DNA of 64,000 nt from contig JALPQD010000206.1 of NCBI GenBank assembly GCA_023101885.1, positions 1 through 64,000 of the forward strand. The letters run 5' to 3'. The position numbers and the translations under genes were made by a program. How positions within the stretch are numbered: the stretch's first letter is position 1; each line of letters starts with the position of its first letter. The notes under the pieces are model-generated. The model was not told the origin of the DNA. It saw only the letters and a program-made list of their open reading frames with translations, and searched no databases. Positions 11,576 through 25,149 of the stretch are shown here, one piece after another. This DNA comes from Typhlomys cinereus (Eukaryota; Chordata; Mammalia; Rodentia; Platacanthomyidae).

Positions 11576-11602
11576 TATGGTTCTTAGAAATAAGTCCATG
11601 AT

Positions 11603-11891
11603 GGGGCTGGAGAGGTGGCTCAGGGGTTAAGCCTCTGCTTTGCAGGCGGAAGGTCCTGAGTTCGGATCCTAGACCACGTATAGACGCTGGGCAGAAGAGG
11701 GGGCGGCCTGCGTTTCTGGTCCTGGTAGGGCGGAGCCTGTGAATCCCGGGGCAGAGTAAACAAGGAGGAGGTGGAGGTGGTCTATGGTGGTTCCCGAATT
11801 GGCCCGTGGTTGTACACACACACACATACATACACACACATACGTACACACATGCATACACACACTATTGAATAAATAAAAAAAAAAAGAA
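11603..11891 (+). mobile_element. SINE-B copy 2, plus strand
   Basis: Near-identical in head and body to the copies at 10,047 and 32,557, with the same 3' module (GGTGGTTCCCGAATT), CA/TACA tract and ATTGAATAAATA tail. The flanks carry a 15-bp duplication with one mismatch, AGAAATAAGTCCATG (11586-11600) and AGAAAGAAGTCCATG (11892-11906). Confidence 0.95.
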
Positions 11892-11906
11892 AGAAAGAAG
11901 TCCATG

Positions 11907-12846
11907 TTTATACATACCATTGTGAGAATACAAGATACCCAAATCTTTAGTGTAGCTGGACAGGAAAAAAAAGAAGCAGACAGACAGAACTTAGACTAGT
12001 TTGGAGTGCTTGAGGTGCTCAAAGTACACAATATGTTTATTCTATAATGAACCAAAGAATTATAGAAGAGGAAGGGCTTTCTCCTTTGAGAACTGGAAAT
12101 TAGAAATGACAGTGTTGCTAAGCAGTTATGAGATTTTATCTGAATAGCTCCTACCAAGTTTTTCTTAAACAAATAGGTTAAAAATCACTCAGAAGTCCTT
12201 CTGTGTTTGAGGGAAATTAGACCTATAGTCATTATTGTCCAAAAACATACCAGATTTATAGATCTTAATTTGATTAAAACTTTGTCAGGTGCCTCACAGT
12301 CAGAATAATTTCAAGTCACAAAATCTTCATGTTCTATTATGTCAACTGGAGAGCGAAGAGCAAAGACTTCTTCTTTGGGTTTAATAAAAGCCTAGGAACC
12401 ATGGGTAATGGAGTCATGAGCTGAGAATTGGAAAAAAAAAAACAAAAAAAAAACAGTCCTTAGAATCTGTGTGTCCTCTCCTGGGACGGCAGCACCAGCT
12501 TATGAGAATATTCCTGGCATATCTTCCCAAAACTTGGCAAAGAGGACTGAAGCCTCTCACAGACAGGTGAACTCTTTGGCTCTTAAAACTGAATTCATCA
12601 AAAAGAAGGTCCTGTCTTGTTTCTACAGCCAGAGACTAACCATTTCCTGAGTGACATGCCACCGGCCTATTGATCCTGACATTGCCATAAATAACTTAAG
12701 GATCTGAGTTCTGAAGAGTAGACAAAGGAAAAAAGATAACAGCGTATTTTAGTTAGATTTAGTGCACAGAGATGAAGAACCACCTGAAACTCCAAACAGG
12801 AAGTCCTGGTGAAATAAAACTTCTGGGTGAGGCAATACCATAACAT
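11907..12846. other. no gene or named repeat
   Basis: AT-rich sequence. Possibly remnants of the same old L1 as 10.8-11.6 kb, but not provable by eye. Confidence 0.4.
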
Positions 12847-12869
12847 AGAGAGAGAGAGAGAGAGAGAGG

Positions 12870-12938
<69 letters not shown>
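12847..12938 (+). repeat. (GA)n microsatellite
   Basis: 92 bp of GA repeat with one GGGAGGGA interruption near 12,868. Confidence 0.97.
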
Positions 12939-12939
<1 letters not shown>

Positions 12940-14734
12940 ACAATTAGAGAGCTTTAATTACAGTAGTCAAGTGAATTCCTAAAGGTATGACATGAAATAA
13001 ATGAGTGAGATGAATTGAGGCGATAATTATTGAGATCTAAATTAGTAGTCCCGAAGATCAAGAAAAAAGAATATTTCATATACAACAACAGAAGGAAAGA
13101 TAGGGTGCAGATTCAGAAGCCCCATATGTAAAACTAATATGAGTCCAAAAGAAGAAAAAAAGGCCACTTGGAAAAAAATTAAACGAATAATATCAATTGA
13201 AATAAAAAAAAACAGAGCTGGGATAGACAAGAAGTCACACACTGAATTCAAGATTGCAGGTTTCAGACAGGCTTTTAACAAAAAGGCATACTTAAACACA
13301 TTCTAGGAAATGTCCCAAACTTCAAGGATGATAAAAGACTCTTGGAAACTTCCAAAAAGACCAAATTTCTTACAATGGGAAATAAACCCGAGCAGATCAG
13401 TCTGGAAGCCAAGGATAGTTATGTAATATATGTACATTGTGAGAAAAAAATGACTGTCACCTAGGGGTAATATCTCTAGTCAAGAATCACCCGCCACTTG
13501 ACGCACAAGGAAAGTGTTTGCATAAATGTAAGAATTCAGAGGATACATTACCTATTGGGAGAATTTATCTCAGCTCCTTCTCCTACCCTGTGGATTCTTA
13601 GGTTGGGATCTCTCGAAAATGTTGCAGAGATTTTGGAACTTTTATTCATGCAAACGTTTAAATATTTGCCTTGTTTTCCATCCTCGATTTTTTTTAATTT
13701 TGTGTATTAAAAAAAGCATTTTCCAACTGTTATTTTTATTTGTTCTATTGACTTTGGTTTCCAGCATTTCTGTGTAGTTCTTCAATGTTGTTTGATTTAA
13801 GTGTAATTTGACAGATGTCTCCAATATAAAGCTGCTGATTTTACAGTTTAAATGAACATATATTTGCAGATTGCTCAAGGGTGGGTGAATGTCTTATTTC
13901 TCATTAAGCTTTCGCTCACTCGTTTTACTGCTGACTGGAGACTCTTGTCTGCATAGGCTGTTGCTGAAGAGCTCTAGTGGTGGTTTTCTATTTTCCTCAC
14001 TGTTTTACATTTATTAGCTAAAAGTTTTCTATAAAGAAGAGTTGTCCTTCCTTCTCTATTTGTAGCAATACCAATGCAGCATTCGAAGGTATTATTTTTA
14101 TCAATATGATATTTTTATCAATATGAATTCACTGATATTTATATTATTCTATGAGCTACAATATGCTTCAAGACTATCATCTTATTTCATTCAAATTATC
14201 CAATCTTTGACCACTAGGAGTTCTTCCACATTAGTTTTTTCTGTCCTTCTAAAAGAACTCCACTTTTTGTTTGTTTTAGCACTTCCTGAATTTTTGGCAC
14301 AAGATAGTTATAGATTTTCTGCCCAACTCCCAGACTCAACTAGTTTTTTTTTTTTAAAGTATTGGTTCTTTTTATTAGAGAAGGGCATCATTTAGAGACC
14401 AAGATCCAGGCATTAGGTATACTTATTACTATTTGGATGTCTCTATAGATTAGTAAACCTATTACAAACATTTACATACAAATTTTATGTGAGGATAAGT
14501 TTCCATTTTTCTAAAGATATATATTTACATGCTTAAACATTATATGTATCATATATCTATTATATATTATATATAATATATATGTTCAGAAAACTTTCAG
14601 AAGTAATATCCTCTTGATGTTCAGAAAAGTTTTGAATATTAATGAAATACAAAGTCTAATCAATGTTAAAGATGTTTGATCTTGGATGGACAACAATATC
14701 ACTCCAAATATTGCTAATCACCTTAATTTTTGGT
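12939..14734. other. old interspersed repeat debris, family uncertain
   Basis: AT-rich. 12,980-13,480 looks like degenerate plus-strand L1/HAL1 material; 14,120-14,530 contains a block (CAACTCCCAGACTCAACTAG, then TTGGTTCTTTTTATTAGAGA) that I recognise as an ancient mammalian repeat but cannot name. No exon seen. An AT-only palindromic stretch lies near 14,550-14,583. Confidence 0.4.
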
Positions 14735-14968
14735 TGTTTTGTTTATGTGGTACTTGGGATTGAATCTAGGCCCTCAGAATTGTTATACCAGCACTCTACC
14801 AGTGAGCTATCTCCCCCTCCTACTTTGTTTTTACATTGGAGACCCTGTCACAATATGCTGCTTAGGCAGATATTGAACTCACTCTGAAGCCCAGGAAGAT
14901 CTGTAACTTGAAATCTTCCTACTTCAGCCTCCATACTAAATCAATTACAGGTCTGGATCACCAAGTCC
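14735..14968 (-). mobile_element. ID-B1 composite SINE, minus strand
   Basis: The left part, TGTGGTACTTGGGATTGAAT...CAGCACTCTACCAGTGAGCT, is an antisense tRNA-like ID unit. The right part, GAGACCCTGTCACAATATGC...TTGAACTCACT...CTTCCTACTTCAGCCTCC, is antisense B1. Together they form a B1-dID type dimer. Confidence 0.85.
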
Positions 14969-15184
14969 AGTCAGTTGCATATTTTTATAGAAAAATAAAA
15001 TATCTGAGAATGGCTAAAACTATTTTGCATTTGGTAATGTTCATCAAGTTGCCTCATATTATTAATGTAAAATAAAAAGGCAAATTATTGAAAGATAATT
15101 AGGACTTAGAAGTAGATCTTGACTTACGGAGGAGTTAACAAGAAAATAGTGAATTCTGACTTACTGGAAAAAGAATGGTCTCTA

Positions 15185-15366
15185 AAACGTGGTGCTGCTC
15201 TTCCATGTTTATCCTAGCACTATTTACAATAAAGTCAAATATGGAATCAATCTATTAGTGGATGATTGGATGCAAACACTGTGGTATGTTTACACAGTGG
15301 AATAATATTTAGCTATAAAAAGAATAAAAAATTTGTCATTTGCAACAACAGAGATGGAACTGAAGT
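15185..15366 (+). mobile_element. old LINE-1 ORF2 3' fragment, plus strand
   Basis: Translates, through stops, to an L1 ORF2 C-terminal signature (WMQTLWYVYTVE, then TTEMEL). It is cut at 15,366 by the younger minus-strand L1. The other half was not found beyond 18,574. Confidence 0.8.
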
Positions 15367-18300
15367 TCTTTTTTAAACATTTTTTATTATTATTATTTCC
15401 GCTCTTACAAACTTAACAAGTACACTGGTCCCCTCCCTCCCTACACTTCACTGCTCCCCCCTCCCCTCCTCTTTCCCTCCACATCCCCTAGTGCCTCCCC
15501 CTCCCATCCCGGGAGCATCCTTTAATGTGCATGCCAAACACTCCTCTGGGTCCTACTCTCCGATGAGGTGCAAGGAACCAGGGGCATTTCCCAGAACCCT
15601 TTCCTATGTTCCCCTTAAGCTTAGGAACACTACTGTGACTGTGAGTCCCTAGCCTCCAAGGATCCTAGTACCTTTAGTCCATGCTAGACTTTGAAGGGTC
15701 AATAATGTGTTGGACGTTGCACGGTCATGCAAAGTCCTATTATGATTCCTTCAGCCCTACCTTGTGTGGAGTATTTTGCATATCATTACTCTTCCCATCC
15801 TTGTGTTCTTACAATCTTACCGCCCTCTCTTCTGCAAATTTCCCTGAGCTTCAGAATGGGGAGAGATTGGCTGGCCCAGTTCCAGGTGGTTGATAATAGA
15901 GTCTCTGAAGTTCTGAATTATGGTTTGTTGATTTTTTTTCGGTTTTGCTGCTCCTACAATGCCCTTGGCTCCATCCTGATGGGTTTTGGATGTCACTCCC
16001 TGGCCAGAGATAAAAACCTGTTAAATTAGAGTCTTGTTATAAGAATATATTCAAAAGTAGATGGAATAAAAAGTAGGAGACTGCCGTGAGAGAGGGATCA
16101 ATCACCCATTTGCAAAATGGTTACTTTCTATCGGGCAGCTTATATGCCCTCCCCTTCTGGTGAGATCATACCCCATCAGTTGCAAATGATCAGGAAGAAA
16201 AGTCTGTGAACTTAACCAGATATCTCATTACTTACTTGCTCTTTGATGGTGGCCTATTTTCTCTGCTGTAACATGGTCCCCTCTCTCCTTGTTTCTGGTG
16301 GGGCCCTCCTTCCCCATCCTTCCTATTTATAATCTTTACAATTGCTGTAGGTATTACAGAGATTTGTCTTTGAGTGTCTCTAAGTAGGTTTGGTACTAGG
16401 ATCCACCTATTAGGGAGTACATACAGCGCTTAAGTTTCCCTGTCTGGAATGATTCACTCAATATAATTGTTTCTAATTCCATCCATTTCCTGGCAAATTG
16501 CATTAATTCATCATTTTTGATAGCTGAGTAGTATTCCATTGTATAAATGTACCACATTTTCCTTATCCATTTGTCAACTATTGAACATTTGGGCTGATAA
16601 CATGACTTTGCTATTGTAAACAGTGCTGCTATGAACATGGTCATGCTTGTGCTATCGAAGTGAATTTTTGCTGTCTGGGGGGTTATTCCCAAAAGTGGAA
16701 TAGCAGGGTCATATGGAATTTCAATCTTTAACTTCTTTAAGAATCGCCAGACAGTTCGCCAGAGTGTTTGTATGAGCCTGCATTCCCACCAGCAATGTAG
16801 GAGAGTTCCCCTCTCTCCACATCCTCTCCAGCACTTGGTGTTGTTTGTGTTGTGGATTTTTGCCATCCTGACAGGGGTGAGATGATATGTCAGGGAAGTT
16901 TGGATTTGCATTTCCCTGATGGCTAAGGATGTGGAGCATTTTTTAAGATATTGGTTAGACATTTTAATTTCATCCTTGGTAAAGTTATCTTTAAGTTCCA
17001 AGGCCCATTTTTTAATTGGGCCATTTGTTTGTTGGTGTTTAGTTTTCTACGTTCTTTGTGCACTCTGGATAATAGAGCTCTGTCAGGTATGTGGGTTAGT
17101 GAAGATTTTCTCCCATACTGGGGTTGTCTTTGTGCTCAAGTTACAATCTCTTTATCTGAACAGAAGCTCTTAATTTAATGTTGAGTGTTGTTTATAGTGA
17201 CTGTGCTATTGGATACTTTTAGGAACTGTTGGCCTAGCAATCAGCGAGAGGGAATGCCCTACCCTTTCAACTATGGTGTTTAGTCTCTGGCCTTATATCG
17301 AGGTTCTCGATCCATTTGAGAATTAATTGTTGTACAAGGTGACAAGTACAGGTCCAGTTTTAATCTTTGCATGTGGATATCCATTTTTTAAAGATGCTGT
17401 TCTTTTCCCATTGGATTTTTTGGGCCCTTTGTCAAAGGTAAAATGGCTGTAGTTGTGTGTGAGCTTTATCTGGGTCTTCAACCCTTATCTATTATCTGTG
17501 TGTCTATTTTGGAGCCAATATCAGGCTTTTTAAACTTTGGATTTGTAGTATAGACTAAGGTTTGGTATGGTACCTCCAGCAGTGTTTTTGTTACTCAGGA
17601 TTGTCTTTGCTATCCTGGGTCTTTTGAACCTCCATATGAATTCTGAGATTGTTTGGTCAACTTCTTTAAAAAATTCTTTGGAATTTTAATTGGTATAGCA
17701 TTGAATCTGTATATTGCCTTTGGTAGGATGGTCATTTTATGATATTGATTTTGCCAATCCAGGAACATAGGAGGTCTTTCCACCTTCTGGTGTCTTTTCA
17801 ATTTCTTTCTTTAGGGTTTTATAGTTTTCATTATAAAGGTCTTACTTCCTTGGTTAGGTTTATACAAAGGTATTTCATTTTTTAGGGCTATAGTAAATGG
17901 GATTGTTTCTCTCAGGCTTTTTCACTTCTTTCATTCTGGGCATATAGGAAGGCCACTGATTTTTACAAATTACTTTGTATCCTGCCACCCTGCTGAAGTT
18001 CCGTATTAGTTCCAGGAGCTTCCTGGTGGAGTTTTTGGGATCACTCTGAGGTATAAACATGTCATCTGCAAATAGAGATAACTTGACTTCCTTGCTGATT
18101 TGAATCCCTTTTATGTCCCTTTCTTGTCTTATGGCTTCAGCTAAGTCTTCAAGTACAATATTGAATAGAAGTGGTGAGAGTGGACAGCCTTGTCTAGTTC
18201 CTGATCGAGGTGGGAATGCTTCAAGTTTTTCCCCATTGAGTATAATCCTTGCTGTTGGCTTGTTGTATGCAGCTTTTATTAGGTTCCTTCCATTCCAACC

Positions 18301-18573
18301 TTCTCTAAGGTTTTGATCATAAAGGGCTTTTGGATCTTGTCAAAAGCTTTTTCTGCATCTATCAAGAGTATCATGTGGTCTTGAACTTTGGACTGGTTTG
18401 TATGGTGAATTACATTCATTGATTTGCATATGTTGAACCAACCTTGTGTGCCTGGGATGAAGCCTACTTGATCCCCTGGATGATCTTTTGATTGTTTTTG
18501 AATCGATTTGCTAACACTTTGTTGAGAATCTTTGCATCTGTGTTCATCAGAGATTGGCCTATAGTTTTCTTTT
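15367..18573 (-). mobile_element. LINE-1, 5'-truncated, minus strand
   Basis: At least 3.2 kb of L1 in reverse: poly(A) side at 15,367-15,400, a G-rich 3'UTR (C-rich on the plus strand, 15,420-15,500), then ORF2. The longest open stretch, 17001-16396 (201 codons), contains the C-terminal landmarks [39 protein letters not shown] and [19 protein letters not shown]. The reverse transcriptase FADD motif is at 18072-18061, and NYRPIS/QVGFIPG lie near the left end of the element. Frameshifts split the ORF, so it is dead. The sequence stops inside the reverse transcriptase domain exactly at the N (18,574), so its 5' end is unresolved. Confidence 0.95.
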
Positions 18574-18574
18574 N
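18574..18574. other. single ambiguous base (N) at a sequence discontinuity
   Basis: The only N noticed in the window. Left of it is L1 reverse transcriptase; right of it begins mid-SINE (TCCAAGGGTGACTTCGGG). Both elements are cut at this base, which looks like an assembly or consensus junction. Confidence 0.9.
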
Positions 18575-18790
18575 TCCAAGGGTGACTTCGGGAGATTTCC
18601 TGGGATTGCTCGCCGTCCGCTGCTTTACTGCTTTGCGCTAGAGGTGTCCAAGCACTAACTGCCAGGGTGAAGAATTGCAGCGCACCCGTCGAAGTTCCTC
18701 AGGCAGTTTTTTTTGTGGGGGTCTGGGGGATCTGACTCAAGTCCTTGTGCTTGTGCCAGCTTTAAACCCCCAATCGTGTCTCCATAGCCC
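18575..18790 (-). mobile_element. mosaic SINE-A fragment, minus strand
   Basis: Starts with the SINE-A module CCAAGGGTGACTTCGGG and ends with a head-like GGGGTCTGGGGGATCTGACT...TCCTTGTGCTTGTG. The middle (about 18,600-18,710) is GC- and CpG-rich sequence that does not match other copies here. Confidence 0.6.
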
Positions 18791-19320
18791 GAACAGAAGG
18801 AACAAAACAAGAACTGAAGTCATGATGTGTTGTGCCTTCACTGCTCACACCAACTCCACTAACACAAACTCTCTTCCTTCCGAATTGGTAGGTCATATGA
18901 AGGAGACTTTTGAAGTAGGATCTTCAAAGAAAGAAAGAAACATACTTCTAAGCCTAAATGCACAGAAGAGTCCTCAGAATATCTAACATCTATCTATTCC
19001 ACAGTCAAATCTATTTGTTTTTCTCTTAAAATCAACATTAAAAACACATCATAGATCATTTTATAAGTTTCTCACAGGCTTTACTGCTTTACTTTGGAAT
19101 AGAATATTTCATTCATACTTTGGATTATAACAGTATTTCATGATTTAATAACCATAATTTCAAAAACATCACTCTTCTTGTGAATAAATCACATCTCAAT
19201 AAGAATTCAAACCACTACTTGAAGTATCCCATTTGCAGATGAACTTTATGATAGATTAAGAATAAAACAGTAAATCTAAATGATCTATTTGGGGCAAAGC
19301 CAACATACAGTTAAAGAAAA
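18791..19320. other. no gene or repeat recognised
   Basis: About 530 bp, no supported feature. Confidence 0.4.
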
Positions 19321-19324
19321 ATGA

Positions 19325-19690
19325 GGGTCGGGGACTTGAAAATTGGCTCAGGGGTTAAAGTGTTTGATGCATAAACAAAAAAGACCAGAGATTCCCCAGA
19401 CCCCATATAAAATGTTGGGCGTGTGTGGCAACCTGCCTGTAATTCCAGCCTCAGAAAGGAATTCCCAGAGAAAGACAGCGATTAGACAAGCCCTGTAAGG
19501 TAGTTAAGCTCTGGGCTTAAGTAAAGACCCAGCCTCAAAACAGTAAAGTGGAAAGAACAATCAAAGATGAATCTTGATCTCAATCTTGGGCCTCTATATA
19601 CATGGACACACAAGTGCCTGTGTAACGCATCCATACATGCAAAACATGTACACACACACACACACACATACACACAAATAAAGAAAATAA
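19325..19690 (+). mobile_element. B4-like SINE with (CA)n tail, plus strand
   Basis: tRNA-like head (ATTGGCTCAGGGGTTAAAGT), B1-like core (TGCCTGTAATTCCAGCCTCA, AGACCCAGCCTCAAAA), then ATGGACACACAAGTG and a CA run at 19,648-19,677 followed by AATAAAGAAAATAAA. Confidence 0.75.
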
Positions 19691-19794
19691 AATACTATAA
19701 AATGTAGAGATGAAATGGTGAAATGGTAAGGAAGAACTAATCTTCCCTGTATTTCCACTCTTGAACCATCTCTTCCCTTTTTTGTAACAATTGT

Positions 19795-20078
19795 GTGTGT
19801 GTGTGTAGATACATGTACACATGTGTGAATGTAAGTGTAAAGGTGAGTAATCAACCTCAAGTGTCATTTGTCGGGAACCAGTCCGCCCTTGTTTTTGAAG
19901 CTCACTGCTCATGCTAGGCTGGCAGGCCAGTGAACCCAGTGGTCTTCCTCCTCCACACTGAGACTACGATCATGTACTGCATCCTGGAACAAGACTCCAG
20001 GGATCAAATCAGGTTATCTTGTTTGCACTGCAAGTTCTCTGCAGACTGAGCTATATCACTTGTCCTCATTCTCTGTAA
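19795..20078 (-). mobile_element. B4-like SINE, minus strand
   Basis: GTGTGTGTGTGTAGATACATG tail side on the left, AGGCTGGCAGGCCAGTGAAC in the middle and CTGCAGACTGAGCTATATCA (antisense tRNA-like head) on the right. Confidence 0.65.
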
Positions 20079-20267
20079 TATTAAAAGAGAGCCCAAATAC
20101 TTTTAATGATGACATGCATGAATCAGATCAGAAGCAAAAAATTAATAATAGTAATCACTAAGTTACTGCTATAATTAAGATTAACAAAACTCCAAATGGA
20201 CAGAGTTAATCTGAGATTGAAGACAAAAACAGTTTAGATAAACTTACATCATCCAATTAATTATACA

Positions 20268-20630
20268 CTGTGATGGTTAATTTCAGCTGTCAACTTGATA
20301 CTTGAAAGGTAAGCTTCTATCCATACCAATGAAGATTTCTTTAATTAAATCATATTTCTGAGTAAGTCTATAAATTGTCTTAATTGCACAACTGATGTAG
20401 AAAGGACCAACACATGGTAGGCAGGACCATTCCTGGGTAGGTCTGATAGAGACAGAGAACGCTGGTAGCAGTACTGCAAGCTAGAAAGCAATACTGGCTC
20501 TTGGCCCCTTAGCACCTGATGCTACACTTTTCTAACCAGGATGGATTAGAAGCTGGAATTGGGAGCACTAGTAAAAAATTCCTGTTCCTCTAAATTGTTT
20601 AGCTAAGGTCTTTATGACAGCAATGAAGTT
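20268..20630 (+). mobile_element. ERVL-type (MLT2-like) solo LTR, plus strand
   Basis: Begins TGTGATGGTTAATTTCAGCT GTCAACTTGA, contains AGGCAGGACCATTCCTGGG and ends near AAGTTATGAAACAAAAACA. This is the ERVL LTR start signature. No internal genes. Confidence 0.7.
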
Positions 20631-21440
20631 ATGAAACAAAAACATTCACTGATAAGATTAAATAAGCAACTAAAATGAAAGTTCAATATCTACAAGAGCA
20701 AAAACCGCAGGCTATTTTACAAGGAGCGCTATAATTCTACTATACACACACATATGCAGCACTGCATGAGACTGTCAGAAAATAAGTCTGGGGAAAAAAA
20801 GAAAAACAGTAAAAGCAAAGTTTTGTTATGGAAAGAAATATCACATTTTTCTGCAAATATAAAAAATTTTAATCCCATAATCCACAATGAACAGAGATCA
20901 TTTAATTTTGAAAATCTCTAGGAAATACTCCTATGGACCAGCACCACGAGGCACCAACACCACACAATGGTCCTCTAAATCAGGAAGGGCTTTGCTTCCA
21001 GATGACAAAGCACCATGGCTTGTCATCAGCATCTTTCCTTTACTAAGCTTCCTCAAAGCTCTTGGAACTAACCAACTTCTGAGGACCTGCTTAGCTTTGT
21101 ATCTGACTGCTCTGCTTTCCATAAAGCTATGCAATGCTTACATTATTCTTGACTCAGATACTTATGCCATATACAATTTACTCACTCTAGAAAAGGAAGC
21201 TGCTCTGCAGAGAAAGAGGGTAGGAGACAAATTTGGGAAGACTGGATATCAAGCAACTGGACACTGAGTCCAACACAGAACAGAAAGCCTCAGAATGACT
21301 CATGCATGAGATGTTCCAGATATGTCGACTTTCCCTTTCTTCTCCAGCATTGTTTTTTTTCTTTAAAGGAATTTATTTGTTGAAATGTATGGAAATAATA
21401 ATCACATTAATAATGCCTAAATGACTTAAATAATATAACC
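20631..21440. other. unassigned; holds an open frame 20887-21267 (+)
   Basis: A 126-codon open frame at 20,887-21,267 has no family signature that I recognise and no splice context. I do not call it a gene. The rest is AT-rich. Confidence 0.35.
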
Positions 21441-22470
21441 TCTACTCCTGAATATAAACAAACCCAACCTCAGAAGATATTCTTAAGAAGGTACTTGATC
21501 CTTGCAAACAGTGTGGATGGTTGTGTACAGGAAAAAAAACATTGTATTGTTTCTACCCTTCAGATTTTCAAAGACAAAAATGACTGAAATCACCATGCAA
21601 AAGGTAGTTCTATTTTTATATATCAAAAATCGACACAAGAAGGAAATTAAAAACACAATTCCATTTTAAGATCCACAAGAAGAAATGCTTTGGAGGCAAA
21701 AGACATAACTGAAAGCTATGAAATACTGTTGAAAGAAATTAACACAATGCAAATAAATGGAAAGAGTTAATAGTGCTTAAAAGTTCATATTAACCTCAGT
21801 AGTCTACTAATTCAATGAAATTACTATCTAACTCAAAATTCATTGGTATTGTCATTTTCTATTTCTATGCATACAATAAAAGTTAAATAACTTTGATACA
21901 TATTCTAACATATATCTTTAAAGTAAAAATGTAGTAAAGCAGCAGTGGTATTGGCAAAGTAGAAGTTCTAAAACTGACACAGAATTTTAAAGAATTCCAA
22001 TGTGCCAAAGCATTCTTGAAAAAGAACAAACTTGGAGGCTTTAACATTGATTTCAAAACCTGCTTAAGTAAAACTACAGTAATTAAAACAGTGGTACCTG
22101 CATAAAGATAGACAAATAGAGCAAGAGATCAAGTAAGAGCCACAAAATAAATCTCTATACATAAAAGAAATAATCTTTGACAGAGGTTGCACACCACAGG
22201 AGGAAAAGTATAGTCATGTTAACAAATGATGTAACTGAATCTTCACATGCCAAAGGATAAAGCAAGACCCTTACTTTACAACACACATAAATATAATTAA
22301 AGATGAAGAAAAGACCTAAAAGTAGCTCTAAAACAATAAAGTTCCCAGAAGAAATCAGACAGAGCTCAGATACATTTGTCACTGTGACAGGAATGTACTC
22401 CTGGCAGCAAAAGTGAAGACAGACAAAAGGACTGCGTCAAGCTAAGCACTTCTCCACAGCACGAACAACC

Positions 22471-22527
22471 AAAACAAACAAACAAACAAACAAACAAACA
22501 AACAAACAAACAAACAAACAAACAAAA
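22471..22527 (+). repeat. (AAAC)n microsatellite
   Basis: Tetranucleotide AAAC/CAAA repeat of about 57 bp inside the ancient L1. Confidence 0.97.
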
Positions 22528-22607
22528 CACCCTCAAAGGCTACATATAGGACAGGAGAAAATATTTACAAGTTACATATCTGGTCATAGTCAGTATCTAG
22601 AGCTTAA

Positions 22608-22690
22608 GACTGGGGGTATAGCTCAGTAGAGTTCTTAATATGCACAAGGCCCTGGATTCGACGCCCCCTACTTTAGTACTGAAAACAAGT
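22608..22690 (+). mobile_element. ID-like SINE, plus strand
   Basis: CTGGGGGTATAGCTCAGTAG...GCACAAGGCCCTGGATTCGA is the tRNA-Ala-like ID/BC1 unit with a recognisable B box (GGATTCGA). Inserted in the ancient L1. Confidence 0.85.
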
Positions 22691-23621
22691 TTAATATAAA
22701 AATATAATCAGAATACATAAAGAATGCCTACAACTTAAAGACCAATGAGACAAAATACTTGAACGAATTTTTTTTCAAAAAGAATATATGAGAGCAACAC
22801 ACAAACAGTAAAAAAGCTCTTCAGTCTGCAGTCATTAGGGAAATGGAAAAATGGAAATAAAAACTTCACAACAATATTGCTTAATACTTTTATGATGTCT
22901 GCAACAACAAAAAAGAAAAAATGTTGCGCGACTAGAGCCACTATACATGGCTCCATGAATAATAAAACACAGCAGGCAGTATGGGAAAGACTGCGAAGGT
23001 TCCTCAGAAAACTAAAAGGATAGCGCCATACGATTAGCAATCTAACTTTCTGGACTGCATCCACAAGAGCTGAAGAGTTTCTGAAAGACACATCTGCACC
23101 CCCATGTTGGGGGCAGCATAATTTACTTGACATAGCCAACAGGCAGCAGCGCAATGCCACAGACAGACCAGGTAGCTAAAATGTAGAACACAACTAAATA
23201 CTACAAGGACATCTTGGCATCTTACAGCATGGCTGAACCTTGGCAACATTATGCTGAGTGAAATGAGATAGAAAAGTGCAAATACTGTTCAATTCCATTT
23301 ACAAGCAATGCCAAAGCAATCAAAATAATGGGAACAAAACAGTATGGCTGCCAGGAGCTGACAGGAGAGGGAGGTGAGAAGCTGCTGCTGCACAGGACAG
23401 AGCTGTAGCTTTGGAGGAAGAAGGGGTCTCGAGTTCTGCGCACAACAATGTGAAACAATAAACTGCCTATTAAACATGGCTGATGGAAATTTACTTTGCT
23501 TTTAATGACAATTTAACCCAAGCCAAGTTGAAAACCATTCTTTTGTAAGATAAAGGTTTAAGTTAATCCTCAGAAATTCACAATTTTGCTTCAATAAATG
23601 AAGTATTAAGTAGAATGTTCA

Positions 23622-25149
<1,528 letters not shown>

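Larger units (their letters stand above)
21441..23470 (+). mobile_element. ancient LINE-1 (ORF2 3' half and 3'UTR), plus strand
   Basis: Order of blocks follows L1 ORF2: AAAAGAACAAACTTGGAGGC, ACAGTGGTACCTGCATAAAG (near 22,090), ATAATCTTTGACAGAG, AGTCATTAGGGAAATGGAAA, CAGGCAGTATGGGAAAGACTG, CATTATGCTGAGTGAAATGA, then an L1M-type 3'UTR (ATTCCATTTACAAGCAATGC, GGCTGCCAGGAGCTGACAGG). Heavily mutated and interrupted by a (CAAA)n run and an ID-like SINE. Confidence 0.8.

Noticed and set aside
12749..12943. Serine/leucine repeat frames
   Set aside because: They are translations of the (GA)n microsatellite on the opposite strand.
16396..17001. 201-codon open frame as a gene
   Set aside because: It is the C-terminal part of L1 ORF2 within a frameshifted, truncated element.
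22608..22690. Possible tRNA gene
   Set aside because: It is an ID-type SINE: A and B boxes are present but there is no complete cloverleaf or discriminator/terminator, and it lies inside an old L1.
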